Source: Tildeniella nuda ZEHNDER 1965/U140
Lineage (GTDB): Bacteria > Cyanobacteriota > Cyanobacteriia > Leptolyngbyales > Leptolyngbyaceae
Direction: 5' to 3'
Assembly: GCA_019358895.1 (NCBI GenBank)
Contig: JAHHIG010000008.1
Location: 158,899 to 222,898, forward strand
DNA: 64,000 nt
The position numbers and the translations under genes were made by a program. Under the pieces are notes generated by a model. That model was not told where the DNA came from. It did no database searches and saw only the letters and a list, made by a program, of their open reading frames with translations. Positions 1 through 10,212 of this stretch are shown here, piece by piece (position 1 is the stretch's first letter; every line of letters starts with the position of its first letter).

Positions 1-1180
<1,180 letters not shown>

Positions 1181-1200
1181 ATTCGATTCCTCAGATAAAC

Positions 1201-1278
1201 AGCTTCCCTCCGCTGGTATTACCCAGGCTCAGGTTCTAAGGGACTATCTCAGCCTACTGATGCAGGCACCCCTAGCTT
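1201..1278 (-). promoter_or_regulatory. TPP riboswitch (THI element) in the thiC leader
   Basis: On the minus strand the stretch holds the conserved THI-box parts in order: GGGGTGCC, GGCTGAGA, CCCTTAGAACCTGA, CTGGGTAATACCAGCG, then AGGGAAGC. It ends about 20 bases before the thiC start. This matches the thiamine-pyrophosphate aptamer known to repress thiC when TPP is abundant. The short distance to the ATG suggests control of translation initiation or early termination, but the expression platform cannot be told from sequence alone. Confidence 0.95.
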
Positions 1279-1285
1279 GACTGTG

Positions 1286-1315
1286 ATTCTACCACCCCAC
1301 GCAGAAAAGGGTCGA
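1286..1315 (-). promoter_or_regulatory. Probable sigma70-type promoter of thiC
   Basis: Minus strand: a -10 like TAGAAT (1291-1286) and a weak -35 like TCGACC (1315-1310), 18 bp apart. The predicted start of transcription falls near 1279, exactly where the riboswitch begins, which is the main support. Confidence 0.45.
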
Positions 1316-1359
1316 TGGTGTTAGAGGATAGGGATTTTAGCGGTTACGGGATTAGGCAG

Positions 1360-2424
1360 TCACGCTTTAGTTGTGAGGCGCTTTTTCAAAAGCAGACTAT
1401 GGCTAGAGACTTTGACATTAACTGGTCTACTGGTACGGTCTGCTGGCTCTAAGCGAGGCAATGTGTAAAAGCCAAACTTCTGCTTCAGCAGCAACCAGAA
1501 GAAGGGCAAGTCTTCGACCAGATATCGCTTCCAAAGACGCTGGGGATCACAGTAGATTCTAAACAACCACTCTATGCCCAAATTGCTCATCCATTTAGGC
1601 GCACGTTTGATGATACCCGCTTCAAAATCGATCGTGGCACCGACTGCCATGAAAATTTTGACATGAGGAAGCTTGTGTTTGTACTTATAAATCCATTTTT
1701 CTTGCTTAGGCGCACCTACTCCCACAGCAAGGACAGTTGCCCTGGATTGGTTAATAATCTCAATAATTTCCAGGCATTCCTGCTCATCTTTCTCAAACCC
1801 AAACGATGGGGAATGAGCGCCAACAACAATGTCTCTATGAGTTTTTTGATTGATCTTACGTTTAGCTTTTGCAGCAACGCCTTCAGCACCACCAAGCAAA
1901 AATATGGTGATGTTAGCGTTAGTTTTGTGAAACTCACAGAACCTCGGAAACAAGTCAGAACCTGAAACCTTTTCTTTAATTGGAGTTCCTAGAAGCTGTG
2001 AAGCATACATTAAAACTTGACTGTCACAAACCTTGTAATCCGCAAGGGTATAGACTTTCAGAAATTCTGCATCTTTCTGTAGCTTCATCAAGTGATCAAC
2101 GTTTGGGGTAAGCACCACGCCGCTGTGGAGTTGATCTAGAAGTTCATGCATGGACAGATTGTCGATCGTAAGGTTAAGAATATCAACCTTTCTGAGTTCG
2201 TTAGTGTACTGTAAATACTGGACTTCATTAAGCTTGGCTTGGCTAACAAGTGCGTCTTCTAAGTCACTTCTGCTGATGATTCCGTCTTCCAGGAGAAGTT
2301 CTCCAATCAACCTCCAGCCAGATGTTTCGGCTTGCTGACGCTGTTTCTGCAAGGCTAGGTCGAGTTGCCTCTGATTGAGCAACCGTCTTTTCAGAAGAAT
2401 AGAGCCTAAAGAGTGTCCAGTCAT
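1360..2424 (-). CDS. WecG/TagA/CpsF family glycosyltransferase with an MshEN-like N-terminal domain
   Basis: Residues about 95-330 form a GT26 (WecG/TagA/CpsF) domain: TPNVDHLMKLQKD, the KVCDSQ region, IFLLGGAEGVAAKAK, VLAVGVGAPKQEKWI and FMAVGATIDFEAG near the end. Such enzymes transfer a sugar (ManNAc or a relative) to an undecaprenyl-linked acceptor in surface polysaccharide synthesis. Residues 1-75 are an extra domain with LGSILLKRRLLNQRQLDLAL and LGELLLEDGIIS, the duplicated helix-pair pattern of MshEN/GspE N-terminal domains, some of which bind cyclic di-GMP. The protein is 354 aa against about 240 aa for simple family members. It stands alone, followed by a 0.5-kb non-coding stretch. 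Sugar specificity is unknown. Confidence 0.88.
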   Translation of the reverse strand: MTGHSLGSILLKRRLLNQRQLDLALQKQRQQAETSGWRLIGELLLEDGIISRSDLEDALVSQAKLNEVQYLQYTNELRKVDILNLTIDNLSMHELLDQLHSGVVLTPNVDHLMKLQKDAEFLKVYTLADYKVCDSQVLMYASQLLGTPIKEKVSGSDLFPRFCEFHKTNANITIFLLGGAEGVAAKAKRKINQKTHRDIVVGAHSPSFGFEKDEQECLEIIEIINQSRATVLAVGVGAPKQEKWIYKYKHKLPHVKIFMAVGATIDFEAGIIKRAPKWMSNLGIEWLFRIYCDPQRLWKRYLVEDLPFFWLLLKQKFGFYTLPRLEPADRTSRPVNVKVSSHSLLLKKRLTTKA

Positions 2425-2945
2425 TTTCTTCAGAATTGGTTTATGAAATCGTCAGCTTATTGGAAATTAAGCACTCGCTCAGGACTTTCAACTGGATTCT
2501 TTCAGCAAGACTATAGTTCTTTGTGGGAACATTAAATGTCCACGACAGAAGCTTTCGTAGTGTCAGATGCGTCAAGAACGTAGAACACACGTGATTGCTG
2601 CAAGACTATTCAATCTAGATAATGTTGTGTCAGCGGAGCGAGCTTTGTTTTGGAGGAAACCGCAACACATTCAATATAAGATGAGGCAAACGGGCTAAGC
2701 TGCCCTAGCTAGACGGCTTCACAAAAAGATCACTAGAAGTCTAGCAATATCAAGCTTCGTTTCGCTCTGCCTAGAGACTAACTAGAGTGACTACTTAGTG
2801 AAGACTAAGATTTCCGGGTGACCCAGTCAGCCTGATAGACCCTAGATAATAGGATATCCAATAACTACTTCAAGTTCATGTGCTTACCTTTACAAAAAAA
2901 TTATTATCGACAAAGGCTTAAACCATTCGTTGACGTTTTAGCTCT
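2425..2945. other. Intergenic region, no gene seen
   Basis: About 520 bases between the divergent glycosyltransferase gene and moaD. No convincing ORF, RNA gene, tandem repeat or hairpin was recognised. It probably contains the promoters of both flanking genes. Confidence 0.5.
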
Positions 2946-3206
2946 ATGCCAGTACCGACAATAACGATCACGGTAAAGCTCTTTGCGGTTTATCAGGAGG
3001 CTTGCGGCGCACCAGAAATCACACTGGACGTTGAGCCTGGTACAGTCGTTGCGTCTGTGCGCGATCGTCTGATTGAGGCACATCCTCAGTTAACCCAGTG
3101 GCGGGAGCTGACGCGTTTTGGAGTCAATCTCCAATTTGTCGAGCCTGATCAGCTCCTGCATGATGGAGACGAAGTGGTGCTCATTCCTCCAGTGAGCGGT
3201 GGATAG
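2946..3206 (+). CDS. moaD: MoaD-type sulfur-carrier protein
   Basis: The 86-residue protein has the ubiquitin-like beta-grasp fold pattern: VKLFAVYQEACG, GTVVASVRDRL, then DGDEVVLIPPVSGG at the end. The terminal Gly-Gly is the site that is adenylated and thiocarboxylated to deliver sulfur to molybdopterin. The PPVSGG ending fits MoaD better than ThiS. No other molybdopterin genes are adjacent, so the assignment rests on the protein. The ATG at 2946 gives a normal family length. Confidence 0.88.
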   Translation: MPVPTITITVKLFAVYQEACGAPEITLDVEPGTVVASVRDRLIEAHPQLTQWRELTRFGVNLQFVEPDQLLHDGDEVVLIPPVSGG

Positions 3207-3298
3207 AGGCTCGTTGGAGGGACGTGGCAAGCTCGTTCACGCAACGGCTGTCGCAAGCGGGTGCTCGCTTTGGTTAGAGAACAGTGTTAACTGAACAG

Positions 3299-4357
3299 TT
3301 ACGTGTGCCGATCGAGGGCTAACTGAACCAGACGATCGACTAGATCAGGAAACGTAATGCCACTAGCAGCCCAGAGTTGAGGATACATGCTGGTGGCTGT
3401 AAACCCTGGCATTGTATTGATCTCATTAATAAAAACGTCTCCGGTCGCTTCGATATAAAAGAAGTCTACCCGTGCCAAGCCTGCCGCATCGATCGCGGTG
3501 AAGGCTTGTGTTGCCATTGTTTGAATCTTTGCTGTGATGGACTCCGGTAAGCGGGCGGGAATGATTAAGTCAGCTTTGCCTTCGGTGTACTTGGTTTCAT
3601 AGTCGTAAAAATCGCTTTGGTACGTAATCTCGCCCACGATCGATGCTTGTGGTGCATCATTACCCAGCACGGCGCATTCAACCTCACGTGCGACTACCCC
3701 TGCTTCGACGATAAGGCGGCGATCGTAACTAGCGGCGCTATCTAGAGCAGCTTCGAGCTGGGCACGGTTTCTAACCTTGGAAATGCCGACCGATGAGCCG
3801 AGGTTAGCAGGTTTGACAAAGCAGGGGTAGTCAAGTGTGGCTTCAATGTGGTCGCACAACTTGGGATAAATGCAGGGATTAGACCAAACCTGAGCGCGAC
3901 TAATCGGCATGTAGCTCACCTGAGGCAAACCGACTTGAGCAAACACCATTTTCATGGCGAGTTTGTCCATGCCGATCGCTGATCCCAGGATGCCAGAGCC
4001 AACAAAGGGAGCCTGCATCAATTTCAATAGTCCCTGTACGGTGCCATCTTCGCCATTGGGACCGTGCAGTACTGGAAACCAAACATCAACTTCAGCAACC
4101 GAGGGTGGTAAGCGCCAGCGATCGGAGGGTACGGCAGGTGCGTCTGATGCTAGCGGGTGACCGGATGCCAATACCTGTTGAGCAGGCTCGCCGTCGTGCC
4201 ACTGACCGTTTTTCTGAATGTAGAACGGTAAGAGCGTATAGGTAGCCTGGTTGGCTTCAGCGTTGAATGCTTGCGCGATCGCTCGTGCGGAGGCGATCGA
4301 AACCTCATGCTCCCCAGAGCATCCCCCAAACAGTAGCCCAACGCTGCGTTTTGTCAT
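3299..4357 (-). CDS. ddl: D-alanine--D-alanine ligase
   Basis: This 352-residue ATP-grasp enzyme joins two D-alanines for peptidoglycan precursors. The N-terminal [17 protein letters not shown] carries the conserved Glu of the first D-Ala site. [12 protein letters not shown] lies near residue 100, the ATP-grasp block [14 protein letters not shown] near 185, ARVDFFY near 290 and the metal-binding [10 protein letters not shown] near 315. Length and all motifs agree with DdlA/DdlB. It is monocistronic here. Confidence 0.96.
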   Translation of the reverse strand: MTKRSVGLLFGGCSGEHEVSIASARAIAQAFNAEANQATYTLLPFYIQKNGQWHDGEPAQQVLASGHPLASDAPAVPSDRWRLPPSVAEVDVWFPVLHGPNGEDGTVQGLLKLMQAPFVGSGILGSAIGMDKLAMKMVFAQVGLPQVSYMPISRAQVWSNPCIYPKLCDHIEATLDYPCFVKPANLGSSVGISKVRNRAQLEAALDSAASYDRRLIVEAGVVAREVECAVLGNDAPQASIVGEITYQSDFYDYETKYTEGKADLIIPARLPESITAKIQTMATQAFTAIDAAGLARVDFFYIEATGDVFINEINTMPGFTATSMYPQLWAASGITFPDLVDRLVQLALDRHT

Positions 4358-4831
4358 GAAGCCATTATCCTAAAGGCTGGTACACGCCATTTGTGTTAAC
4401 TGGAGCGTATGGACTTGGATATCAGCGATCGCAATGCAGTTGATTCCCAAAGACGATTTGCGACAGCTCACTGAACTGAACCTGAGCTTAGCCCCATCCC
4501 ATAGCCAGTGTTTACAGGCTCTCATGGTATACCCAATAGACTTTCTTGCCAAACATCGAACAAGTAACTGAGTATTGCTGTGACCCTTACAGTACTCAAG
4601 GTAGGTTTAAAGTACAGATTTATTGCAGTGCTGCGTGAGCCAAGAAAGACTGGTAGTATACGATCTGTTGACCCTGAGTGCGTTGCACTGGCACACGTGG
4701 AGTTGGGTCTGCTGCAAGATTGGGTGTGCGGTTAGATGTTTCAGTGGCGGCTCTACCAGCTTTGATTTTCTGGCTTTGATTAGCTTGGCTTGAGTACGAC
4801 AAACGTAACCATTAACGTTCACCAGATCACT
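4358..4831. other. Intergenic region between ddl and the TPR gene
   Basis: The divergent ddl and TPR genes are separated by up to 474 bases. Small minus-strand frames exist but show no conserved features. A stretch at 4680-4790 could encode the N-terminal extension of the TPR protein from a TTG at 4790. No RNA gene or repeat was recognised. Confidence 0.4.
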
Positions 4832-5359
4832 ATGGAACAGCAATCGCTGATTAAAAAGGCATCTGAGCTTGAGGTTCATATTGAAGTTCAGAACCGTCAG
4901 GGTTTGATGCTGGCAGAAACGCATCGCTACGACGAAGCACTTGCTTGTTATAACCGTGTACTCCGACTGAGAGAAGACAATTTCCCTGCGTGGTATGGGC
5001 GCGGTGCAGCGCTTGCCAACTTAGGGCAGTATCAAGCGGCGTTGCTGAGCTTTGACCGAGCGATCGCGATTAACTCCTGCCGTCATGAAACCTGGATCTT
5101 TCGAGCTGTTGTTCTGATTCATCTAGAGCGCTATCAAGAGGCACTGGCAAATTGCGAGCAAGCCTTAGCGTTGCAGCCCGATGATTGGGAAGCGCTGACC
5201 TTTCGTGGCGTAGCATTCTATTACCTGGGGCAGTACAAGCGTGCCTATGAAAACTACGATCGTGCCACTGGACAAACGGTACAGCCACGGAACCTGTTCG
5301 CATGGCTGAAAAAACTGCTGTCTAGCTTTCAGCCTGATTGTGCCCAACGACCTAGTTAG
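4832..5359 (+). CDS. Small tetratricopeptide-repeat protein
   Basis: A 175-residue protein starting at ATG 4832; a TTG at 4790 would add 14 residues. It is almost wholly TPR helices: four 34-residue repeats with the usual pattern, for example RYDEALACYNRVLRL, QYQAALLSFDRAIAI, RYQEALANCEQALAL and QYKRAYENYDRA. TPRs are protein-interaction scaffolds. No signal peptide or enzyme domain is visible, so partner and role are unknown. No strong ribosome-binding site decides between the starts. Confidence 0.8.
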   Translation: MEQQSLIKKASELEVHIEVQNRQGLMLAETHRYDEALACYNRVLRLREDNFPAWYGRGAALANLGQYQAALLSFDRAIAINSCRHETWIFRAVVLIHLERYQEALANCEQALALQPDDWEALTFRGVAFYYLGQYKRAYENYDRATGQTVQPRNLFAWLKKLLSSFQPDCAQRPS

Positions 5360-5392
5360 GCGACAAAACCGTCAATGGTTAAGTCTTCTTGA

Positions 5393-5482
5393 AGCGCCTG
5401 TCTAACTTCGTTGATGCAGGCGCTCAGCCTGCCATATTAATATTTTTGCTGCCAGTAAGTGTAGAAAAGGTTGGCAGCAAAA
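5393..5482 (+). terminator. Hairpins downstream of the TPR gene
   Basis: Three inverted repeats overlap. AGCGCCTG (5393-5400) pairs with CAGGCGCT (5417-5424). GCAGGC (5416-5421) pairs with GCCTGC (5427-5432) and is followed by a T-rich run. TTTTGCTGCCA (5444-5454) pairs with TGGCAGCAAAA (5472-5482). The first two are mutually exclusive. The second plus T-run could terminate transcription; the third may be a repeat remnant. Confidence 0.45.
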
Positions 5483-5829
5483 GAATACGGGTTGCTTGCA
5501 GTTATCAACTGAGCGCGATCGCCTCACTGCTGCTAACAGCAAAACCGCTCAAAACGTAGCGAAGTCTAACTGAATAGGACTGACGCATTTGCCCCATGCC
5601 AATTCTGAGGGCTTAATAAGCTCGGCTCTCCCAACCTTGGGGGCTAGGGGTGAAACTCGACAGCGTTTGCGTAAGTCCTGCTGAAGAATCTCCCAGCGTT
5701 TTGCTAGATAGTTTGCAATCAAACAGTACGTGTGCTATATCTATGTACAGATTGTACGACCTAGTACAGTCATGAAGCGAAAGAACCGTTCCAAACTACT
5801 GCACAATACCTACATAAGGAGATTCTCAA

Positions 5830-6186
5830 ATGAGTACGGACTTGAAAGCAACGTTTGAAGACATCAAGAACCGAGTGCTGCAAGGCAAAGCGATGGATGT
5901 CTTTGAGCAATACTATGCGGACGATGTGGTCATGCAAGAGAACGATAACCCGCCTACTATAAGCAAAGAGGCAAATCGCCAGCGAGAACTAGAGTTTTTC
6001 TCAAAGCTGACCGAATTTCGTGGAGCTGAGGTCAAAAGCGTTGCCTATGGCGATGACGTGATTATTTCTGAATGGTTTTTAGACTACACTCACGCCGATT
6101 GGGGCAAACGCACCTACGACCAGGTTTCGGTGCAGAAATGGAAAGATGGCAAGGTCATCTACGAGCGGTTTTACTACGCCAGCTAG
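5830..6186 (+). CDS. NTF2/SnoaL-like small protein
   Basis: This 118-residue protein has the cone-shaped NTF2-like pattern: an N-terminal helix (TFEDIKNRVLQGKAMDVFEQYY), a Y-A-D-D-V strand start, and a C-terminal sheet ending VQKWKDGKVIYERFYYA. Members bind small ligands or act as isomerases and hydrolases, so no reaction can be assigned. A good ribosome-binding site (AAGGAG, 5816-5821) precedes the ATG. The gene is isolated between long non-coding DNA and mutL. Confidence 0.82.
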   Translation: MSTDLKATFEDIKNRVLQGKAMDVFEQYYADDVVMQENDNPPTISKEANRQRELEFFSKLTEFRGAEVKSVAYGDDVIISEWFLDYTHADWGKRTYDQVSVQKWKDGKVIYERFYYAS

Positions 6187-6287
6187 ATCGCTTGTTTAGA
6201 TAGGGCTTAATTTGGGGCGATCGCTACCATCACTACAGGGGCGATCGCCCGCCACTCGTTCAAGACAGGGTGGGTTTCCCATTGACT

Positions 6288-8087
6288 CTAAATGCCGTGG
6301 CTTTTGCCAATCACCCAATGGCGGCGGAAGAAGCGCGACAACGACGATTCTTCCAGCGTGAGGCAAATGGGGCGACCGTGGGGACACGTACGTGGACTGC
6401 GGGTTTGCTGCCACTGATCGAGCAACGTTTGCATTGCTTGCAGTGTGAGTGATGTGCCATTGCGAATGGCGCTACGACAGGCTGTAGCAACTTGTGCGGT
6501 TTGTAAATCGCCGCCCAGACTGAGTTCCAACAGCGCTTCGGTGCAGTCGTCTCGCTGTGCCAGTATTGCGGGAGCCGATCGCACCATCCACACCTGTTCG
6601 CCAAACGGCTCGATTTCTAAGCCTAACCGTTGCAACTGCTCAACCTGAGCCACCGACAATTGGTGCAACATCACAGCGGCTTCTAAGGAAACCAGTTGCC
6701 AGCGATCGCATAACTGCTCGTACAACACCCGCTCATGGGCAATATGCTGCTCGATCAGCCAAACGCCAGTAGGGTGCTCAGCGAGAATGTAAGTGTTGTG
6801 GACTTGGGCAAGGGCTTTGAGCGGTGAGGAGTGAGGGGTGAGGGGTGAGGGGTGAGTTACTTCTGCTCCCCTGCTCCCCTGCTCCCCTGCTTCTGACTGC
6901 TGAACCCTTCTAGCGCCATAGCCGCTTTCGGCTTCAGCAGTCTTTATTAACGTCCCAACTCGCTGAGAGTAAAGAGTGCTAGAGAGGTTCATCGGACTCA
7001 GACGGAGTGCCTGCTCGATCGCGCTAGCAATCTGTTCTCGCCAGTCGTCTAAATGATGCAGGTAGATTTCGGCTTTGGCTGGGTGACGGTTCCAGTCAAT
7101 TTGGTCGGGAGGCACCTGGAGATGCACGATGCAAATGGGGAACCGATCGCGCGGCAACACTTGCCGAAAGCTTGACAGGATCGTCTGCTCTAGCGCTGGC
7201 ATTGCTACAAAGCGCCCGTTGATGGCGACCCGGAGCCAATCTGGGCGGTGGCGATGACAGCGATCGGGTAAACCGAGAAGAAGATAAAGAGACGGCTGAC
7301 GGCTGACGGCTGAAAGCTGAAGGGAATTTTGACTCTCGTCACCTTTTATCCTTTCGCCTTCATCCTTTATCCTTTCACCTTCTACCGTCAGTTCTTGCAA
7401 GTCTCCCATCTGTACATCGCGCAGAATTTGAGGCAGGATTTGCTGTGCGGTTTTACCAGACCAGAGATGAAACCAATCGCGATCGCGGGGAGACCCACTG
7501 TGAGTATCGGTTTGCTGCACCTGCCAGGTGACGTGAGGATGACAGAGCGCAAGTTGATGAATCATCGCTTGTACGGCTCTCATCTGTTGCGCGAGAGGAG
7601 GCAAGCCTTGACGACGAGCAGTCCAGTTACCAAAGAGGCGATCGACTGTTACAACCGTACCGGGCGCGATCGCCACAGGTTCTACCTGCAGTGGCTTGCC
7701 CTGGTTGTCGTAGCTGACTTGCCAACCCTCAGCCGCGTCGGCAGGGCGGCTCAAAATTTCTAAAGTGGCGAGTTGAGCGAGGCTGTGTAGCGCTTCGCCA
7801 CGAAAGCCCAGGCTGGCAATGCGCCAAAGATCCTGGCGGTCTCGAATTTTGCTGGTGCTATGGGGTGCTGCGGCTTGCTTCAGGTCTGCTAAGCTCATAC
7901 CCCCGCCGTTATCGGCAACGCGAAGTCGCCACTGCTCAGGGTAAAGCGAAATGGTAATGCGTGTTGCGCCTGCATCGAGCGAATTTTCTGCCAACTCTCG
8001 CACCACTGCTGCCAGCGAGTCAATCACTTCACCCGCTGCAATGAGATGCACAACCTCTACTGGTAAAGCTTCAATCCCAGATGCCAT
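6288..8087 (-). CDS. mutL: DNA mismatch repair protein MutL, carrying two in-frame repeat insertions
   Basis: MutL couples mismatch recognition by MutS to strand incision. The GHKL ATPase domain is at the N-terminus: VIDSLAAVVRELAENSLDAG, DNGGGM, ASLGFRGEALHSLA. The C-terminal domain has the endonuclease-type motif EQHIAHERVLYE (first residue Glu where many enzymes have Asp) and the zinc-binding CPHGRP near the end, so nicking activity is likely. At 599 aa the length is normal, but residues about 234-268 and 398-422 are encoded by short repeat sequence rich in heptamers (GERIKDEGERIKGDE; EQGSRGAEVTHPSPL). The first lies in the transducer domain, the second in the linker. The frame is intact across both. 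Confidence 0.95.
   Translation of the reverse strand: MASGIEALPVEVVHLIAAGEVIDSLAAVVRELAENSLDAGATRITISLYPEQWRLRVADNGGGMSLADLKQAAAPHSTSKIRDRQDLWRIASLGFRGEALHSLAQLATLEILSRPADAAEGWQVSYDNQGKPLQVEPVAIAPGTVVTVDRLFGNWTARRQGLPPLAQQMRAVQAMIHQLALCHPHVTWQVQQTDTHSGSPRDRDWFHLWSGKTAQQILPQILRDVQMGDLQELTVEGERIKDEGERIKGDESQNSLQLSAVSRQPSLYLLLGLPDRCHRHRPDWLRVAINGRFVAMPALEQTILSSFRQVLPRDRFPICIVHLQVPPDQIDWNRHPAKAEIYLHHLDDWREQIASAIEQALRLSPMNLSSTLYSQRVGTLIKTAEAESGYGARRVQQSEAGEQGSRGAEVTHPSPLTPHSSPLKALAQVHNTYILAEHPTGVWLIEQHIAHERVLYEQLCDRWQLVSLEAAVMLHQLSVAQVEQLQRLGLEIEPFGEQVWMVRSAPAILAQRDDCTEALLELSLGGDLQTAQVATACRSAIRNGTSLTLQAMQTLLDQWQQTRSPRTCPHGRPICLTLEESSLSRFFRRHWVIGKSHGI
6822..6895. repeat. STRR repeat inside mutL (linker)
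   Basis: Runs of GTGAGGG-type heptamers followed by three copies of a CTGCTCCC-type unit. It encodes about MutL residues 398-422 in frame. The same units occur in intergenic DNA elsewhere in the window, for example near 32.2 and 44.3 kb. Confidence 0.85.
7285..7385. repeat. STRR repeat inside mutL (transducer domain)
   Basis: Three GACGGCT heptamers, then CCTTTTATCCTTTCG-type units. It is translated in frame as about MutL residues 234-268, a low-complexity segment not expected in the family. Confidence 0.85.
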
Positions 8088-8154
8088 AGCTCCTAGTGTA
8101 GGCGAGGCAGGGGTAACTGGACTTGAGTTTTCCAGGAAGGCTGGAAGCTAAAAG

Positions 8155-9426
8155 CTAAAGTCTTACACTCGGTTTAACCGATGACAAGCTGCTAATCATC
8201 CCTGTCCCAATGCGACGGAGAGCGCGACCGAGAATCGCGTTAAAGGGCAGATCGCCTGCAAGCAGTTGGGTGGCAATGTGGGCGGCTTTGGGATTCTTAA
8301 CACCATATTGATAGAAAATTTTGGGGTATTGGTAGAAGAAATAAGCCAGTCTACGGGCGGCATTAAAACTGTTGGCGAATTCGTCGTGGATGCGATCGCT
8401 ATAGGCTTGAGTCGTCCCGCTAGTCACGCATGTTGCCGCGATGATGCCGCTTTTTGCTGCATGTAAAATGCCATCACCAAAGAGTGGATTGATCAGCCCA
8501 GCCGCATCGCCAACGAGCAAAATGCGTCCATCGGCTGTATTAAGTCGTTCTTTGCCGCACCAGATTGGTAGGGGATGGGCATGGAACTTCATTTGCGCGC
8601 GATCGTATGGGAGTTGCAGCATCTCTAGATAGTCGAAGATTGACTGTCGCAGTGCTTCTCGAATCTGACGATCGCTGCGGGCATCTTGACGAGCCGGACG
8701 AAACAAACCAGCCCCGATATTTAAGTGATCGGCTTTGGGAAACACCCAGGCATAGCCATGCTTCACGGCACCATATTCTAAGTGAGCCACATCTGATTGC
8801 AGATCGGGATGTCCAGTGCCCCACTCATGCGGAAACTCGACTTCCATACCCAGCGCGATCGCTCGTGTTTGCCGTAGTTTTGCTGCTTTTGCTGTCACGC
8901 CATTCGCACCATCTGCACCAATGACTGTGCGTGCCGTTGCCACAAAGGCATCACCCTTGCTGAGAGTGCCGTTGGCTTTAGTCACCTGAGCACGGACGCG
9001 GACACCATCATTCTCCACTTCTACAGAACGGACTGCCAGACCATCCCGCAACTCTGCTCCTGCCCGCACGGCTCTCTGCGCCAAGGCATTGTCAAACACA
9101 GAACGCTGCATCATCCAGATCGACAGTGGGCGATCGACACCCAGCGGATTAATCGCAGCCAGATAGGGATCATCAAAATGCCACGTCTGCCGTAGAGAGA
9201 CCACATCGGATTCGACAAATGCCTCCGGTGCTAAATCGTAGAGCAGCGATTGCATCACCATCGGTGTGCCGCCGCCACAGGTTTTATGACGCGGCAGAAT
9301 TTGCTTTTCCAGCAATGCTACCTTCAGACCCGCTTGAGCCGCAGTCGCTGCTGCCATTGCACCCGCTGGTCCCGCACCACAAACAATGAGGTCATAGTTC
9401 AACACCGATCGTTTCGCTCCAGACAC
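8155..9426 (-). CDS. Geranylgeranyl reductase family FAD-dependent oxidoreductase
   Basis: The 423-residue flavoprotein starts with a dinucleotide-binding fold (DLIVCGAGPAGAMAAATAAQAG), then LLEKQILPRHKTCGGG, the signature of the geranylgeranyl-reductase/ChlP-like branch. VIGADGANG near residue 170 and ILLVGDAAGLINPLFGDGI near 300 form the second FAD-contact region. Relatives reduce isoprenoid chains of chlorophyll, tocopherol or lipids. Whether this one is ChlP or a paralogue of unknown substrate cannot be settled here. It is convergent with nothing and lies upstream of mutL in the same direction, 67 bases apart. Confidence 0.85.
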   Translation of the reverse strand: MSGAKRSVLNYDLIVCGAGPAGAMAAATAAQAGLKVALLEKQILPRHKTCGGGTPMVMQSLLYDLAPEAFVESDVVSLRQTWHFDDPYLAAINPLGVDRPLSIWMMQRSVFDNALAQRAVRAGAELRDGLAVRSVEVENDGVRVRAQVTKANGTLSKGDAFVATARTVIGADGANGVTAKAAKLRQTRAIALGMEVEFPHEWGTGHPDLQSDVAHLEYGAVKHGYAWVFPKADHLNIGAGLFRPARQDARSDRQIREALRQSIFDYLEMLQLPYDRAQMKFHAHPLPIWCGKERLNTADGRILLVGDAAGLINPLFGDGILHAAKSGIIAATCVTSGTTQAYSDRIHDEFANSFNAARRLAYFFYQYPKIFYQYGVKNPKAAHIATQLLAGDLPFNAILGRALRRIGTGMISSLSSVKPSVRL

Positions 9427-9617
9427 TTATTCCAGTTAACACTACGCGACGCAGAAATGGGTCAGCGCAGGGAGAGGGGGGAGTTGAGACGATTTAGACA
9501 CGATGCCTAACAGGACAAACCTGCACAAGCAGGGAAATTTGTAAACGTTTCAGCACAAATTTTTGCAAATTGTAAATTAACTTGTTACATTGCAAATATC
9601 GCTGATAAGGATTCCTC

Positions 9618-9998
9618 ATGCACCATCTCTTCGGTATCATTCCCCTGCCGCCACCACTCAAGGCGCGATCGTTAGTTTATGACCTCAAAGCCCGTCTCGA
9701 CTGGGGCAAGCCAGCGCTGACCATTTTAGATGTGCGCGATCGCAGCCTTTTTAACGCCAGTCATATCTCAGGCGCGCTGTCGATGCCAGTTGATGGACTG
9801 ATCGATCGGGCGCGTATCAGCCTGCCGCTCAACCGCGATCTCTACATCTACGGCGAAACGGATGAAGACAGTGCTGAGATCGCCAATCGGCTTCGTGCGG
9901 CTGGTTACCGAAACGTCTCTGAAATTCGAGGTGGCGTGTCTGCCTGGAAAGCGGTCGGCTTTCCGATCGAGTCTGTGCTCACGATCGCCGAAATCTAG
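9618..9998 (+). CDS. Rhodanese-like domain protein lacking the catalytic cysteine
   Basis: This 126-residue single-domain protein shows rhodanese landmarks: LDVRDRSLFNASHISGALSMP (residues 37-57) and a C-terminal GYRNVSEIRGGVSAWKAVGFPI. In active sulfurtransferases a Cys begins the loop after the central strand; here that strand reads LYIYGETDED, with Gly79 in the place of Cys. It is therefore probably a binding or regulatory domain rather than a sulfurtransferase. It begins at ATG 9618 after AAGGATTCC. Confidence 0.82.
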   Translation: MHHLFGIIPLPPPLKARSLVYDLKARLDWGKPALTILDVRDRSLFNASHISGALSMPVDGLIDRARISLPLNRDLYIYGETDEDSAEIANRLRAAGYRNVSEIRGGVSAWKAVGFPIESVLTIAEI

Positions 9999-10088
9999 CC
10001 AGAGGGTAAGAGAGTTTTGCGTTTGACAGTGTAAGTTTTGGTTGAGATCACTTAGTTGAGATCAATTAGGTAGTTGAGATCAATTAGG

Positions 10089-10187
10089 AGTTGTACAGAA
10101 ATAACAGCATGGTCTGTAGCCGTCAGCGAAAAGCTGATAGCTGATAGCTAATCCAAGCGTGTGCAGTGATTTTTTAGCAAGCTCTTC
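10089..10187. repeat. Dispersed element B, copy 1 (short form), MITE-like
   Basis: Starts AGTTGTACAGAAATAACAGC and ends with GATTTTTTAGCAAGCTCTT. The same two ends flank a longer copy at 54566-54776. The ends form an imperfect inverted repeat, best seen in the 54.5-kb copy. Between them are two GATAGCT heptamers. Just upstream (10038-10088) is a short direct repeat of TTGAGATCAATTAG. Confidence 0.7.
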
Positions 10188-10212
10188 CAACGCAGTTCTC
10201 TGGTTTGCTCTC

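Noticed and set aside
10159..10212. GTG start for the SRAP gene
   Set aside because: It would place the catalytic Cys2 inside the protein; ATG 10213 gives MCGRF.
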